Shown: positions 52,468 to 61,949 of the stretch, piece by piece
How positions within the stretch are numbered: the stretch's first letter is position 1
Layout: each line of letters opens with the position of its first letter
Source: Microbacterium rhizomatis
GTDB taxonomy: Bacteria > Actinomycetota > Actinomycetes > Actinomycetales > Microbacteriaceae
Assembly: GCF_008710745.1 (NCBI RefSeq)
Contig: NZ_VYSA01000004.1
Coordinates: forward strand, 186,001-250,000
Direction of reading: 5' to 3'
Length of the DNA: 64,000 nt
Notes under the pieces: model-generated
Database searches by the model: none
Seen by the model: the letters and a program-made list of their open reading frames with translations, nothing else
Told to the model about the DNA's origin: nothing
Program-made: the position numbers and the translations under genes

Positions 52468-53402
52468 AGATCGCGTCCCACAAGGTGATCGCGTCCGTCG
52501 CCCTTCCGATGGCCGCCGATGGCGACCCTGACTTCGTCGCCTTCCGCCGATACCTGCGGTGGCTGTCAGATGAGCAGGGCATCACTGCGTTTGCGATCAA
52601 CGCCGACACCGGCGAAGGAGCGCACTTGGACAACCCGGAACGGCTGCGGACAGCCGAAGCGGTGCGTGAGGAATTCGGGGACACCGTCTACCTCGTGTCC
52701 GGACTGATCGCCACCCATGACCGTGCCGCGAATCGGCTCGCGAACGACCTTGCCACGGCCGGGACGGACGCTCTGCTCGTTTTTACCCCGCCCGCGTTCG
52801 CGGGCACGACAGTGAGCGCGAACGCGCTTGTCGGGTACTACTCCGCCACGCGGGAGGCCGGGCTGCCCCTGATCGCTTTCAGCCTGATGGCCGATGTCGG
52901 GGGGGTCACCCTCACGCCGGACATCCTCGCACCGTTGTGCGCGGTGCCGGACCTCATCGCGGCGGTCAAGGACGCCTCGTTCGATGCGCGAGCGTACGTG
53001 CGCACACGCGACCTGCTGACGCAGCAATTCCCCGACGTGGAACTTCTCACCGGATGCGACAACTTCATCCTCGAGTCCTACCTCCTCGGCGCTCACGGCA
53101 GCCTCCTGGGTTTCGCGGGCTTGGCGGGCGCGGCAACCCTACGGCTGCATGACCTGGTACACGCCGGCCGTATCGCCGAGGCGATTCGATGGGACGCGGA
53201 ACGGATCGCGCCGCTGGCCTCGGTGATGTACGGCGAACCGATCCGCGACAACCGGTCCCGTCTCAAGGAGGCTCTGGTGCACCTCGGCGTCATCGACGCG
53301 GCCCATCTTCGCGCCCCGCTGCGCCCGGTGGCGGCGGCAGACCGAGAACGTATGCTCGCCGCCGTGGATCGCACCTTCGCCCCCTTCGGGGTGATGGCGT
53401 GA
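52464..53402 (+). CDS. DapA-family protein lacking the catalytic tyrosine (copy 2)
   Basis: 312 residues. The DapA fold with Schiff-base K169 (LIAAVKDASFD) is clear. The position of the proton-relay tyrosine (Y146 in copy 1) is L141 in the stretch IAFSLMADVGG. The GTTGE-like motif is NADTGEGAHL. So it is a lysine-dependent lyase-fold protein with altered chemistry, or it uses a different general acid. ATG 52464 overlaps the RibB stop; the stop overlaps the dehydrogenase start (GTGA). It is only distantly similar to copy 1, so the two are not a recent duplication. Confidence 0.85.
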   Translation: MKIASHKVIASVALPMAADGDPDFVAFRRYLRWLSDEQGITAFAINADTGEGAHLDNPERLRTAEAVREEFGDTVYLVSGLIATHDRAANRLANDLATAGTDALLVFTPPAFAGTTVSANALVGYYSATREAGLPLIAFSLMADVGGVTLTPDILAPLCAVPDLIAAVKDASFDARAYVRTRDLLTQQFPDVELLTGCDNFILESYLLGAHGSLLGFAGLAGAATLRLHDLVHAGRIAEAIRWDAERIAPLASVMYGEPIRDNRSRLKEALVHLGVIDAAHLRAPLRPVAAADRERMLAAVDRTFAPFGVMA

Positions 53403-54427
53403 AGGCTGTCGTCATCGAGGAGTTCGGGCGTGCCACGCTGAGGGACATCGAACAGCCGGTCCTGCGCCGGCCGAGCGACGTGATCGTGCAGGTCGCTGCC
53501 GCAGGTGTCTGTCAGACAGATCTCGAAACCATTCAGGGAGGTCTGGTCGCAGCGTACGGTGTGCCCCAGTTCCCGTACGTACCCGGTCATGAAACAACCG
53601 GGTGGGTGCATGAAGTCGGAGACGCGGTGACGGCAGTCACTGTCGGTGACGCGGTCGTCCTTCACCCGGTCTCCACCTGTGGTGTGTGTGCCGCGTGTCG
53701 TCGCGGCGCCGACATGTACTGTCCCACGCGAACCTTCCCGGGGGTGGACGGGTCCACACCCGGCGGCTGGGCGGAATACATCCGCGTCGACGAGCGTGCC
53801 CTAGTGCGGGTAGATGCGGACGCCGACCTGCTCGCGCTGTGCCCGCTCACCGACGCAGGCCTGACCGCCTACCATGCGGTCCAGCGTGCGCTCGGCACCC
53901 TTCCAAGAGGCACCGACGCCGCCGTGATCGGTCTGGGCGGCGTCGGCCTATTCGGTCTGCAGTTCCTGCGCGCGGCAATCCCTGGCAGGATCGTCGTGCT
54001 GGAACCCAACCCCGCAAAAACAACTCTGGCCCGTGAGCTCGGTGCCGACGATGTTGTCACAAGCGTGGGCGCGCGCGCCCAGGCGCACGCACACTCGATC
54101 GCACCTGACGGATACAGTCTGGTGTTCGATTTCGTCGGCTCGTCCGACAGCGCCGACATCGCGGTTGCTCTCGCCGCCCGTGGCGGCACCGTGTCGATCG
54201 TGGGCGCAGGAGGAACCCTCACTATCGACACGCTCACCGCGGTCGTCGCCGAATTGACCATCCAGTTCAACCTCGTCGGCACCCACACCGAACTCGAGGC
54301 GCTCGTCCGCGCCCGTACACCCGCGATCCGATCTCCCTACACCAGCTACGCCCTCGCAGACTTCGAACATGCCATCAACGACATGCGCGCCGGCCGGGTC
54401 GTCGGACGCCCCCTTCTCATCCCCTAA
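53399..54427 (+). CDS. Zinc-dependent medium-chain alcohol dehydrogenase
   Basis: 342 residues. The catalytic zinc site is C38 (AGVCQTD), H64 and E65 (VPGHETTG). The structural zinc cysteines are C94, C97, C100 and C108 (CGVCAACRRGADMYC). The nucleotide fold is VIGLGGVGLFGLQFL, and VLEPNPAKTTLARELGADD suggests NAD. It interconverts an alcohol with an aldehyde or ketone. GTG 53399 overlaps the preceding stop. A fifth operon gene, it would oxidise a product of the monooxygenase/lyase steps. Confidence 0.92.
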   Translation: MKAVVIEEFGRATLRDIEQPVLRRPSDVIVQVAAAGVCQTDLETIQGGLVAAYGVPQFPYVPGHETTGWVHEVGDAVTAVTVGDAVVLHPVSTCGVCAACRRGADMYCPTRTFPGVDGSTPGGWAEYIRVDERALVRVDADADLLALCPLTDAGLTAYHAVQRALGTLPRGTDAAVIGLGGVGLFGLQFLRAAIPGRIVVLEPNPAKTTLARELGADDVVTSVGARAQAHAHSIAPDGYSLVFDFVGSSDSADIAVALAARGGTVSIVGAGGTLTIDTLTAVVAELTIQFNLVGTHTELEALVRARTPAIRSPYTSYALADFEHAINDMRAGRVVGRPLLIP

Positions 54428-54446
54428 CCACGTCTGGAGAATCACA

Positions 54447-54878
54447 ATGACTACCCCCAACGCCCTCGTACGCGCCACCCGCCAGCTCACCATCGACGGG
54501 GCACGCGCCATCGTGCGGGCCGCTGCCGGGCACGCGCAGTCCCTTTCCATCCCGGTCACGGTCGCGGTGACCGACGCGGCGGGACGCCTCATCCTGCTCG
54601 AACGTCTGGACGATGCCCCGTTCGCGAGCGTGCAGGTCGCGCAAGATAAGGCCTTCAGCTCTGCCAGCACAAACACGCCGACGAGCGCCTGGTACGCCAT
54701 CGCCCAAGGCGACCCCGAGTTCGGCTATGGCCTGAAGAGCATCGACCGCCTCACCCCACTCGCGGGCGGTGTGCCGGTGCTCTCCGACGGCGTGGTCGTG
54801 GGGGCGATCGGCGTCAGCGGGGGCAGCAACACGCAAGACCAAGCCATCGCCGAGGCGGGTGTGGCCGCGCTGGCCTAA
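54447..54878 (+). CDS. GlcG/HbpS-family small protein (DUF336)
   Basis: 143 residues. DUF336 landmarks: VAVTDAAGRLILLERLDDAP (54-residue region near the start), AQDKAFSSASTNTPT, LAGGVPVLSDGVVVGAIGVSGG and the final AEAGVAALA. Members include HbpS, a secreted haem-binding sensor partner, and GlcG of glycolate operons, often next to oxidoreductases. The role is not firmly known; an accessory to redox enzymes is likely. ATG 54447 follows TGGAGA. No signal peptide is seen, so this copy is cytoplasmic. Confidence 0.85.
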   Translation: MTTPNALVRATRQLTIDGARAIVRAAAGHAQSLSIPVTVAVTDAAGRLILLERLDDAPFASVQVAQDKAFSSASTNTPTSAWYAIAQGDPEFGYGLKSIDRLTPLAGGVPVLSDGVVVGAIGVSGGSNTQDQAIAEAGVAALA

Positions 54879-54900
54879 TCCGCAGACGGTGCAGCACCTC

Positions 54901-55362
54901 ATGGATCACGACTCGGTCGACGACGCTCTCCTCCGCACCGCAACACGCGTCGCCCGGCTGAGCTTTCCACATGATGTCCCCGGCGATGTCTACGCCACAG
55001 CGGCAGCCGACGCCCTTGCAGAAGTATCCGCCGACCCGCTGATCGAGGCCAGGATTCAACGCGCGCTGCGCTGGGCCGTCGAACGCGACCCGTGCAACGA
55101 CCAGCTGTTGGCATGGCTGACGGACCACTCCGACGAGGACTGGTTCCGCACCTTCCGCCAACTCGTCATCCCCGGCATCTACGGACATCCGGCGGTCTGG
55201 GCGCGGATCGGGTACGAAGGCCCGTCGCATCACCTCGGCGGATACCTCCACCGAGGATTCAACGACCTGACTTGGTTACCCGAACCGCGCATCGAGGAAT
55301 CCATCGAACTGATGGCCGACATCGGACCAGATACGAGATCGGACGACGGTGAAACCCGGTGA
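54901..55362 (+). CDS. Gluconate 2-dehydrogenase subunit 3-like protein
   Basis: 153 residues. It overlaps the start of the GMC oxidoreductase by four bases and carries the sequence FRQLVIPGIYGHPAVWARIG and GGYLHRGFNDLTW, which resemble small subunits (subunit 3) paired with membrane or cytoplasmic GMC dehydrogenases. Subunit 3 helps export or stabilise its flavoprotein partner in known complexes; no twin-arginine signal is visible here. ATG 54901 has a weak ribosome binding site, so translation may depend on coupling to the upstream gene. Function inferred mainly from neighbourhood. Confidence 0.65.
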   Translation: MDHDSVDDALLRTATRVARLSFPHDVPGDVYATAAADALAEVSADPLIEARIQRALRWAVERDPCNDQLLAWLTDHSDEDWFRTFRQLVIPGIYGHPAVWARIGYEGPSHHLGGYLHRGFNDLTWLPEPRIEESIELMADIGPDTRSDDGETR

Positions 55363-56918
55363 GCACACGATTCGATCTCACCGATGAGGACGTCCTCGTG
55401 GTCATCGGTAGCGGGCCTGGCGGCGCAACCCTCGCCTCGACCCTCACCCGGGCCGGCAAAAAGGTGGTGATGCTGGAGGCGGGCCCCTGGCTGGCGACGG
55501 AGGACTTCGTCAACGATGAACGCGAGGCGCAACGCCTCCTGGGATGGGATGATCTGCGCACAACCTCGGGCACCTGGCAGCTCGGGGACGACTTTCCGGG
55601 TAGTCCGGCGAACATGGTCAAGGCCGTGGGTGGGACGACGCTCATCTGGACGGGACTCACGCCCCGGTTCAAAGCGCACGAGTTCGCGGCGCGGTCAACG
55701 TACGGTGAGATCAGCGGCACCAGCATTGCGGACTGGCCGATCGGCCTCCCGGACCTGACGGCACACTACGCCGAAGCGGAGCGCCGACTCGGGGTATCGC
55801 ACCGTCACGGCCGCCGGCCACTACCCGCGAACAACAACTACAAAGTTTTCGCCGCAGGCGCAGAGGGAGTCGGCTACCGGCACTACGCCACCGGGCCCTA
55901 TGCCACCAACGTCGACCCCTCCGACGGCCGCCCCGGTACCGTCCAGGACGGATTCAACTTCCAGGGAGACCGGCAGGGTTCGAAATGGTCACCGCTGGTC
56001 AGCGAGATTCCGCGAGCGATCGCCACCGGCAACCTTGATCTCCGCCCCAACTCGCACGCATTCTCCATCGAACAAGGTGAGAACGGGCGAGTCACCGGGG
56101 TCGCGTACCTGGACACTGCCGGAGCAGCACGATTCCAGCGCGCCCGGGCCGTTGCTGTCGCCGGCAACGCGATCGAAACCCCGCGCCTGCTTCTCCAGTC
56201 CACGAGCCGACGTTCCCCCGCAGGACTCGGCAATCACTCCGATCAGGTCGGCCGACACTACACACGCCACGTATCCGGCAACGTATTCGCCCGATTCGAC
56301 CAGCCCGTGAACTTCCACCGGGGCGAGTCCATGGCCGGGATCATCGCGGATGAGTCCCGCCACGACCCGAATCGCGCATTTGCGGGTGGGTACTACCTCG
56401 AACTGATCGCGCTCGCCCCCATCGCCTTCGCCCGGTTCGCGCAACCGCACGGCTGGGGGCGCGAATTCGCCGAAATGATGGAGCAATACTCCCACACAGC
56501 GGGCATCTGGATCAGCGGTGAGGACATGTCCCAGCCGACCAACCGCATTACACTCGGCGGCCGCGTCGATCAGCACGGCTTGCCGGTACCGAATGTGCAC
56601 TACGACGATCATCCCGCTGACATTGCGATGCGCGAGGATGCCTTCACGCAGTCCCGTGCCCTGTATGCCGCTGTGGGTGCTGTGAGCGTCTCGGTTGCCC
56701 CGCCGACACCGTCGGGCCACAACCTGGGTACTGCACGGATGAGCAGCCACCCCGACGACGGCGTCGTGGACAGGTGGGGGCGCGTGCACGGGGTACCCAA
56801 CCTGTTCGTCTCGGATGGGTCGGTGTTCACAACCAGTGCCGCGGCCAACCCGACCCTCACCATCGTCGCCCTCGCGCTCCGTCAAGCGGCCTGGCTCCTC
56901 GAGCAGGGCACGCTGTGA
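55359..56918 (+). CDS. GMC-family flavin oxidoreductase
   Basis: 519 residues. The FAD dinucleotide motif VVIGSGPGGATLAST is at 14-28. The C-terminal GMC region has TPSGHNLGTARM and NLFVSDGSVFTTSAAANPTL. The internal AVGGTTLIWTG and GNAIETPRLLLQ motifs fit sugar/alcohol dehydrogenases such as gluconate-2-dehydrogenase-type flavoproteins. It oxidises an alcohol or sugar, with FAD reoxidised by a partner, perhaps through the small subunit. The GTG start overlaps the small subunit stop. Substrate unknown. Confidence 0.9.
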   Translation: MSTRFDLTDEDVLVVIGSGPGGATLASTLTRAGKKVVMLEAGPWLATEDFVNDEREAQRLLGWDDLRTTSGTWQLGDDFPGSPANMVKAVGGTTLIWTGLTPRFKAHEFAARSTYGEISGTSIADWPIGLPDLTAHYAEAERRLGVSHRHGRRPLPANNNYKVFAAGAEGVGYRHYATGPYATNVDPSDGRPGTVQDGFNFQGDRQGSKWSPLVSEIPRAIATGNLDLRPNSHAFSIEQGENGRVTGVAYLDTAGAARFQRARAVAVAGNAIETPRLLLQSTSRRSPAGLGNHSDQVGRHYTRHVSGNVFARFDQPVNFHRGESMAGIIADESRHDPNRAFAGGYYLELIALAPIAFARFAQPHGWGREFAEMMEQYSHTAGIWISGEDMSQPTNRITLGGRVDQHGLPVPNVHYDDHPADIAMREDAFTQSRALYAAVGAVSVSVAPPTPSGHNLGTARMSSHPDDGVVDRWGRVHGVPNLFVSDGSVFTTSAAANPTLTIVALALRQAAWLLEQGTL

Positions 56919-57745
56919 ACGCACCGGGACGCCGAGTGGCACAAGCCCGCCTGTCAATCAACACCGTCACCCTCGGGAATCCACCCCTGCTGGATGCGCT
57001 CGACGCGATCGCCGCCACAGGAGCACGGAAGGTGGGGCTGTGGCGGGAAACGTACGACGGAATGACTGCAAGGCAGGCGGCCCGCGCTGTGGCAGATCAC
57101 GGCCTTCAGGTGTCGAGCCTGTGCAGGTGTGTGCTTTCTCACGATACGCACACGATGGCCGACTCGCGGCGCGCGGTGGATGACGCTCACCAGCTCGGTG
57201 CCGCCGTGCTGGTCGTACTCGCTGGGGGACTACCGCCCGGCTCCCATGATCTCGCCGGGGCACGCGCCCGTGTCGCCGAGGCCTTCGCCGAACTGGCCAA
57301 CGTGGCCGGGGAAGCCGGTGTGCGCCTCGCGCTCGAACCGCTTCACCCGATGTTCGCTGCCAGCCGATCTGTTGTGAACACCCTCCGCCAGGCACTCGAC
57401 ATAGTCGAACCATTCCCAGGCGAACGCGCCGGCGTCGTCCTCGATACCTTCAACGTGTGGTGGGACCCCGAGCTGGCAGACCAAATCTGTCGGGCCGGGC
57501 TCGGCAACAAGATCGCGGCGGTCCAGATCGCGGACTGGTCACGTAACCACGAACATGGGCCCTTCCTCACCCGCGCGCTTCCCGGCGACGGGATTATTGA
57601 CAACTTGGGTATCATCGCCGCCGCTGACTCGGCCGGCTATCGTGGGCCGATCGAGGTCGAGATCTTCAACGACGATCTGTGGCAGCAACCTCCGCGCCGA
57701 ATCGCTGAGAAAGCCATGAGCAGCTTCTTCGCTGCGCTATGTTGA
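56915..57745 (+). CDS. Sugar phosphate isomerase/epimerase-fold protein
   Basis: 276 residues, xylose-isomerase-like TIM barrel: RLSINTVTLGNPPLLDALDA, AVLVVLAGGLPPGSHDL, LALEPLHPMF (metal Glu), GVVLDTFNVWWDP (metal Asp/His region), VQIADWSRNH and GYRGPIEVEIFND (terminal Glu). The metal-site pattern fits hydroxypyruvate isomerase- or epimerase-like enzymes. GTG 56915 overlaps the GMC stop. It is the last gene of the flavin-reductase operon; a candidate terminator hairpin follows at 57792. Confidence 0.87.
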   Translation: MNAPGRRVAQARLSINTVTLGNPPLLDALDAIAATGARKVGLWRETYDGMTARQAARAVADHGLQVSSLCRCVLSHDTHTMADSRRAVDDAHQLGAAVLVVLAGGLPPGSHDLAGARARVAEAFAELANVAGEAGVRLALEPLHPMFAASRSVVNTLRQALDIVEPFPGERAGVVLDTFNVWWDPELADQICRAGLGNKIAAVQIADWSRNHEHGPFLTRALPGDGIIDNLGIIAAADSAGYRGPIEVEIFNDDLWQQPPRRIAEKAMSSFFAALC

Positions 57746-57791
57746 ACCCAAACCGGTCATTTCGGTGAGACTCCGGCCGTGATGCCGATGC

Positions 57792-57811
57792 GCCCGCGAG
57801 TTGAGGCGGGC
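57792..57811. terminator. Hairpin between convergent isomerase and mgsA
   Basis: GCCCGC (57792-57797) and GCGGGC (57806-57811) flank an 8-base loop, between two convergent genes. No T-run; candidate bidirectional terminator. Confidence 0.4.
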
Positions 57812-57875
57812 TTAGCAGCAGCCCATTCCTTGACATTGCTGTGTCGGATTCATCCCAGGGTTGTCCTTGCCCGCG

Positions 57876-58325
57876 TCAGCCGTTGGTGAAATCGTCGATG
57901 GTCCGGTCGCCAAAGTCTGGTCGCACGATCGCGTAGTCGCCGGCAAGCAACGGCGAGGAGATCATGAGGTCCGCGCTGGACAGGTTGCACGCCACTGCGG
58001 TGTTCCACACCGCCGCAACTCTTAGCAGCGCCTTGACGTCGGGATCGTGCGGCTGTGGCTCAAGCGGGTCCCAGAAGAAGACCAGAAGGTCGATGGTTCC
58101 CTCGGCGATTCTGGCGCCGATCTGCTGATCGCCCCCGACTGGACCGCTCAGGAGGCGGGTCACGGGTAATCCGAGTTCGTACTGTAGCAATGTGCCGGTC
58201 GTGCCGGTAGCAAGCAGGTCATGCTGGGCAAGAGTTCCCCGGTTGAATGCGGCCCACCGCACCAACTCTGCCTTCTTATTGTCGTGCGCGACCAACGCGA
58301 TGCGACGGCGAGGAATGGGTTCCAT
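57876..58325 (-). CDS. mgsA: Methylglyoxal synthase
   Basis: 149 residues, full family length. It has the N-terminal [15 protein letters not shown] (H14, K18), ATGTTGTLL (phosphate binding), [12 protein letters not shown] with catalytic D66, and [18 protein letters not shown] with H93. It converts dihydroxyacetone phosphate to methylglyoxal and phosphate, bypassing lower glycolysis when triose phosphates build up. ATG 58325 lies eight bases after the upstream ABC ATPase stop, so it is the last gene of the 63.5-57.9 kb importer operon. Its coupling to a solute importer suggests that the imported substrate feeds triose phosphate (inference). Confidence 0.92.
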   Translation of the reverse strand: MEPIPRRRIALVAHDNKKAELVRWAAFNRGTLAQHDLLATGTTGTLLQYELGLPVTRLLSGPVGGDQQIGARIAEGTIDLLVFFWDPLEPQPHDPDVKALLRVAAVWNTAVACNLSSADLMISSPLLAGDYAIVRPDFGDRTIDDFTNG

Positions 58326-58333
58326 GTCGGGGG

Positions 58334-59158
58334 TTATGGAGTGCGAAGCGCCAGTCGCGCGTGCCGCCGCTTGGTCTGTTCGTCTGGGTCGGCGACGGGA
58401 GCGGCGAGGAGGAGCTGTTGCGTATAGGTGTTCGAGGGCGATTTTGTCACTGTGCGTGCGGTGTCGGTCTCGACGATGTCGCCGCGGTACATGACTGCCA
58501 CGCGGTGGCTGATATGGCGGACGACGGTCAGGTCATGGGAGATGAAGAGGTAGGCGACCTTGGTTTCCCGCTGGATCTCGATCAGGAGGTCCAGGACGCG
58601 CGCCTGAGTGACAAGGTCCAATGCCGAAACCGCCTCGTCGCACACGATGAGTTTCGGTCCGATTGCGAGGGCTCGGGCGATCGCGACGCGTTGACGCTGA
58701 CCTCCGCTGAACTCCCGTGCGTATCGATTTCCCGCGTCCTTTGGTAGCCCTACTCGGTCCAGAAGACCGTCGACTGATGCGACGGCATCCTGGCGTGATC
58801 GGCCCTGGGCAAGGAGAGGTTCACTGAGAATGTCCGATACCAGCATCGCGGGGTTCAAGGAAGTGTAGGGGTCTTGAAAGACCACCTGAATGTCCTTCGC
58901 GAGCTTACGGCGCTCTCGGGGGGGTAGTCCCTGAATGGGTTCTCCGTTGAAATCGATGGTTCCGCTGCTCGAGTCGACGAGACCGAGCACCGCTCGGCCC
59001 AGCGTCGTCTTACCCGAGCCGGACTCCCCCACAAGTCCGAGCGTTTCCCCGGCTGCAATCGTCAGCGAGACACCGTGAAGCACCTCAGTGGGTGGTTGCC
59101 GAAACCCCTTGCCGGGGTACTCCACACGGAGGTCTTTCACTGCCAGCAGAGGAGTCAT
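58334..59158 (-). CDS. ABC transporter ATP-binding protein, DppF type (third Dpp/Opp system)
   Basis: 274 residues. Walker A is GESGSGKT, the Q-loop VFQDPYTSL, the signature [12 protein letters not shown] (Phe for Leu), Walker [13 protein letters not shown] and the H-loop ISHDLTV. It overlaps the fused permease-ATPase by four bases. It supplies the second ATPase of the system, complementing the ATPase domain in the fusion protein. Confidence 0.9.
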   Translation of the reverse strand: MTPLLAVKDLRVEYPGKGFRQPPTEVLHGVSLTIAAGETLGLVGESGSGKTTLGRAVLGLVDSSSGTIDFNGEPIQGLPPRERRKLAKDIQVVFQDPYTSLNPAMLVSDILSEPLLAQGRSRQDAVASVDGLLDRVGLPKDAGNRYAREFSGGQRQRVAIARALAIGPKLIVCDEAVSALDLVTQARVLDLLIEIQRETKVAYLFISHDLTVVRHISHRVAVMYRGDIVETDTARTVTKSPSNTYTQQLLLAAPVADPDEQTKRRHARLALRTP

Positions 59159-60957
59159 CGTTCGGCGCTCCCCTCAAGCTGCGCGGGGGAGGGGACAGGA
59201 TCAGTCCTGTACGTCTCCTCATCGAGGATGGCGGCGAGCAGTTGCTTGGTGTATTCGTGGTCTGCGTTCCGGTAGAGGTGTCGATAGCTACCTGTCTCCA
59301 CGATTTCACCGGTTCGCATGACGGCGACTTGGTCGCAGAGGTCCGCGACGACGCCGAAATTGTGTGTCACGAGGAGCACGCTCATGCTGAGGTCTTTCTG
59401 AAGGGTGCGGAGAAGGTCGAGGATTTCGGCTTGCACGGTTACATCGAGCGCGGTCGTGGGTTCGTCGGCGATAAGGAGCCGAGGTCCCGAGGCGATCGCG
59501 CCGGCGATGAGGACGCGTTGCGCCATACCTCCGGAGATTTCGTGCGGGTAGGAGCGGTAGGTACGTGGAGGGTCTGCGATCCCGACCTGCCGGAGTAGTT
59601 CGAGTGCTAGCTGCCGTGCTTCGCGTTTCGAGCTGCCTGTTGTCGCACGGATACCTTCGACGAGTTGAGCGCCGACGGTGAATGAAGGGGCGAGGTTGGA
59701 CATCGGCTCCTGGGGGACGTAGGCCACCAGCGTTGTCCGGAGTCGCTTGAGCTGCCCGGTGTCTCCGCCCAGTAGATCGTGTCCGTCGAGGGTGAATTCG
59801 TCCGCCTCCACGCGCGCTTCCGGAGGCAACAGGCCGAGGACCGCGAACGCCGTCTGAGATTTTCCGGATCCTGACTCGCCGATCAGGCCGAGGATTCCAC
59901 CAGCATCGAGATCCAAGGAGATGCCGTTCACGACGCGCTTCATCTCTCCGCTGGTGGTGGGGTATGAGACGCGAAGATTCCGGATCCGCAGCAACGGCGA
60001 AGGGCCCTCGGAGTTCTCTGCGGCATCGTCGAGCGCGGTGGTAAGGGTACGCCGGGTTTCCGGCTCAGCCCGACGCCGGGTTTTGGTAGGTGTCAGGGAA
60101 GAGTCCTCTAGTGCGTCTCGAAGGCCGTTACCGATGAGGACGAAGCCGCCGCTGAGGATGGCGAGCATCACGGTCGGCCAGAGGAACTGGATGGGATAGA
60201 CGTAGAGGTTCGCGAAGGCGTCGGCGGTCATACTGCCGAAGCTGGGCACGTCGTTGGTGCCAAGCCCGAGGAACGCGAGTCCCGCTTGGACGGCGATGGC
60301 GACACCAGCCAGAAAAGATGCGGTGATGACGATGGGGCCTCGTACGGCCGAAAGGACATGTCGGCGCAGGATCCGGGCTGTGGACAGGCCCGAGACGCGG
60401 GCCGCGTCAATATAAAGCTCGCGTTTGACGGCCACAACCAGGTTGCGAACAAGGCGGAAGATGGCGGGGCTGAACAGGAATCCGAAGATCCCCATCATGA
60501 CGATGTACGACCCCCCGGTGATGGGGAACGCCACGATGAGCAGCACGAGCGCAGGGAAGGTCATCAGCAGGTTGAACACCCAGGAGAAGATCGAGTCCGT
60601 TCGGGGCTTGGCGTATCCGGAGATTAGCCCGAAAGGGATTCCGATCAGTAGAGCTACGGCAACTCCGGTGATCGCGGAGAGCATCGCCGTGTTGACGGAG
60701 GCGAGCAGCCGAGCGAAGATATCGCGTCCACTGCTGTCCCCGCCAAGGAGGTAGCCGGGTGTGCCGACGGGCGCGTTGACCGCGTCGAGGGAACTGAAGT
60801 TGGGGCTATGCGCGGACAAGACGGGGGCAAGAAGTCCGAGCACGATGACCGTGGCGATCAGAATCATCGATCCGACGGCCATCGGGTTGCGCAGGAGCCG
60901 TCGAAACACATTCGGGCGGCGGACGGTCTCAACGGAGTCGGGGATGAGGACGCTCAT
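59155..60957 (-). CDS. Fused DppC permease-DppD ATPase
   Basis: 600 residues. Residues 1-285 form a DppC permease with GYLLGGDSSGRDIFARLLAS (69-88), EAA-loop region ELYIDAARVSGLSTARILRR and FLGLGTNDVP. After a 35-residue charged linker, residues about 322-575 form an ATPase: Walker A GESGSGKS (360-367), ISGGMAQRV signature and [12 protein letters not shown]. One chain thus supplies a permease and an ATPase. ATG 60957 overlaps the DppB start by four bases. Such fusions exist in actinobacteria, but this differs from the ATPase-ATPase fusion of the middle block. Confidence 0.9.
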   Translation of the reverse strand: MSVLIPDSVETVRRPNVFRRLLRNPMAVGSMILIATVIVLGLLAPVLSAHSPNFSSLDAVNAPVGTPGYLLGGDSSGRDIFARLLASVNTAMLSAITGVAVALLIGIPFGLISGYAKPRTDSIFSWVFNLLMTFPALVLLIVAFPITGGSYIVMMGIFGFLFSPAIFRLVRNLVVAVKRELYIDAARVSGLSTARILRRHVLSAVRGPIVITASFLAGVAIAVQAGLAFLGLGTNDVPSFGSMTADAFANLYVYPIQFLWPTVMLAILSGGFVLIGNGLRDALEDSSLTPTKTRRRAEPETRRTLTTALDDAAENSEGPSPLLRIRNLRVSYPTTSGEMKRVVNGISLDLDAGGILGLIGESGSGKSQTAFAVLGLLPPEARVEADEFTLDGHDLLGGDTGQLKRLRTTLVAYVPQEPMSNLAPSFTVGAQLVEGIRATTGSSKREARQLALELLRQVGIADPPRTYRSYPHEISGGMAQRVLIAGAIASGPRLLIADEPTTALDVTVQAEILDLLRTLQKDLSMSVLLVTHNFGVVADLCDQVAVMRTGEIVETGSYRHLYRNADHEYTKQLLAAILDEETYRTDPVPSPAQLEGSAER

Positions 60958-61898
60958 TGGACACGTGCTTTCGGGTTCAGCCAGCCGTTGACGAGGTCGA
61001 CGAGGAGGTTCATGATGACGACGAGGATGACACTGAAGGTGACCACTCCGAGGATCGCCGGCAGATCTCCCTGGACGGCGGAGTTGAACGAGTATGTCCC
61101 AAAGCCGGAGAGAGCGAAGATGCGCTCGATGAACAGCGCCCCGCCGATCATTCCGATGAACTGGAGCGACAGGGTTGTCAGTGCGGGGGAGGCGGCATTG
61201 CGTAGCGTGTATTTGAGCAGGATCGCGCGTTCGGACACGCCGCGGCTGCGCAGCGTCCGGACGTAGTCGCGGCGTAGCTCATCGATCATCGACCCGCGGA
61301 TCTGCCCGGCCACGCTGGCGATTGAGGCGAACATCAGGGTGACCGCGGGGAGCAGGACACTGCCGAACCAGCCGATGAAGGACGTCCCGATCGGCACATA
61401 GCCGGTTGCCGGGACCAGATGCAGGGTGATCGAAAAGACCAGGACGAGGAGGATGCCCAGAATGATCGGTGGGAACACGTAGCTGACGGTGGACACCGCC
61501 TGCAGGACGCGGTCAACGGTGCCGCCAGCGCGGGCCGCGGCCGTCACGCCGAGGAGGAGACTGAAGATCACGGTGAAGATCAAGGCGAGGAGCACGATCG
61601 ACAGGGTGACGGGCAAACGGTTCTCCAGCGCAGCGGTCACGGGTTCCTTGGTGAAATAAGAAACGCCGAAATCACCGCGGACGGCTGCGGTGATCCACGA
61701 CCAGTACTGCTCGAACGCACCACGATCCAGGCCGAGCTGGGTGTTGAGTGCGGCCACTTGCTCCGGTGTCGCGCTGCTGCCAAGAATGTTGCGTGCGACC
61801 GGTATGTCCGCCAGTTGGATGGTGAAAAACGTGAGCGTTGTCACGGCGAAGAGAAGCACCACTCCGGTGGCGATCCTCCGCAAGACGAATGAGATCAT
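60954..61898 (-). CDS. ABC transporter permease, DppB type
   Basis: 314 residues. N-terminal helix FVLRRIATGVVLLFAVTTLTFF, then a DppB extracytoplasmic segment (LGSSATPEQVAALNTQLGLD, QYWSWITAAVRGDFGVS), and EAA-loop region ELRRDYVRTLRSRGVSERAI. ATG 61898 has GAGGG five bases upstream; a longer frame to 61940 adds no conserved sequence. It follows the binding protein by 51 bp. Confidence 0.9.
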   Translation of the reverse strand: MISFVLRRIATGVVLLFAVTTLTFFTIQLADIPVARNILGSSATPEQVAALNTQLGLDRGAFEQYWSWITAAVRGDFGVSYFTKEPVTAALENRLPVTLSIVLLALIFTVIFSLLLGVTAAARAGGTVDRVLQAVSTVSYVFPPIILGILLVLVFSITLHLVPATGYVPIGTSFIGWFGSVLLPAVTLMFASIASVAGQIRGSMIDELRRDYVRTLRSRGVSERAILLKYTLRNAASPALTTLSLQFIGMIGGALFIERIFALSGFGTYSFNSAVQGDLPAILGVVTFSVILVVIMNLLVDLVNGWLNPKARVQ

Positions 61899-61949
61899 GT
61901 GAACCCTCGGGTGTGGCGCCGGCACGCGCCGACGCCACACCTCGTTGTG

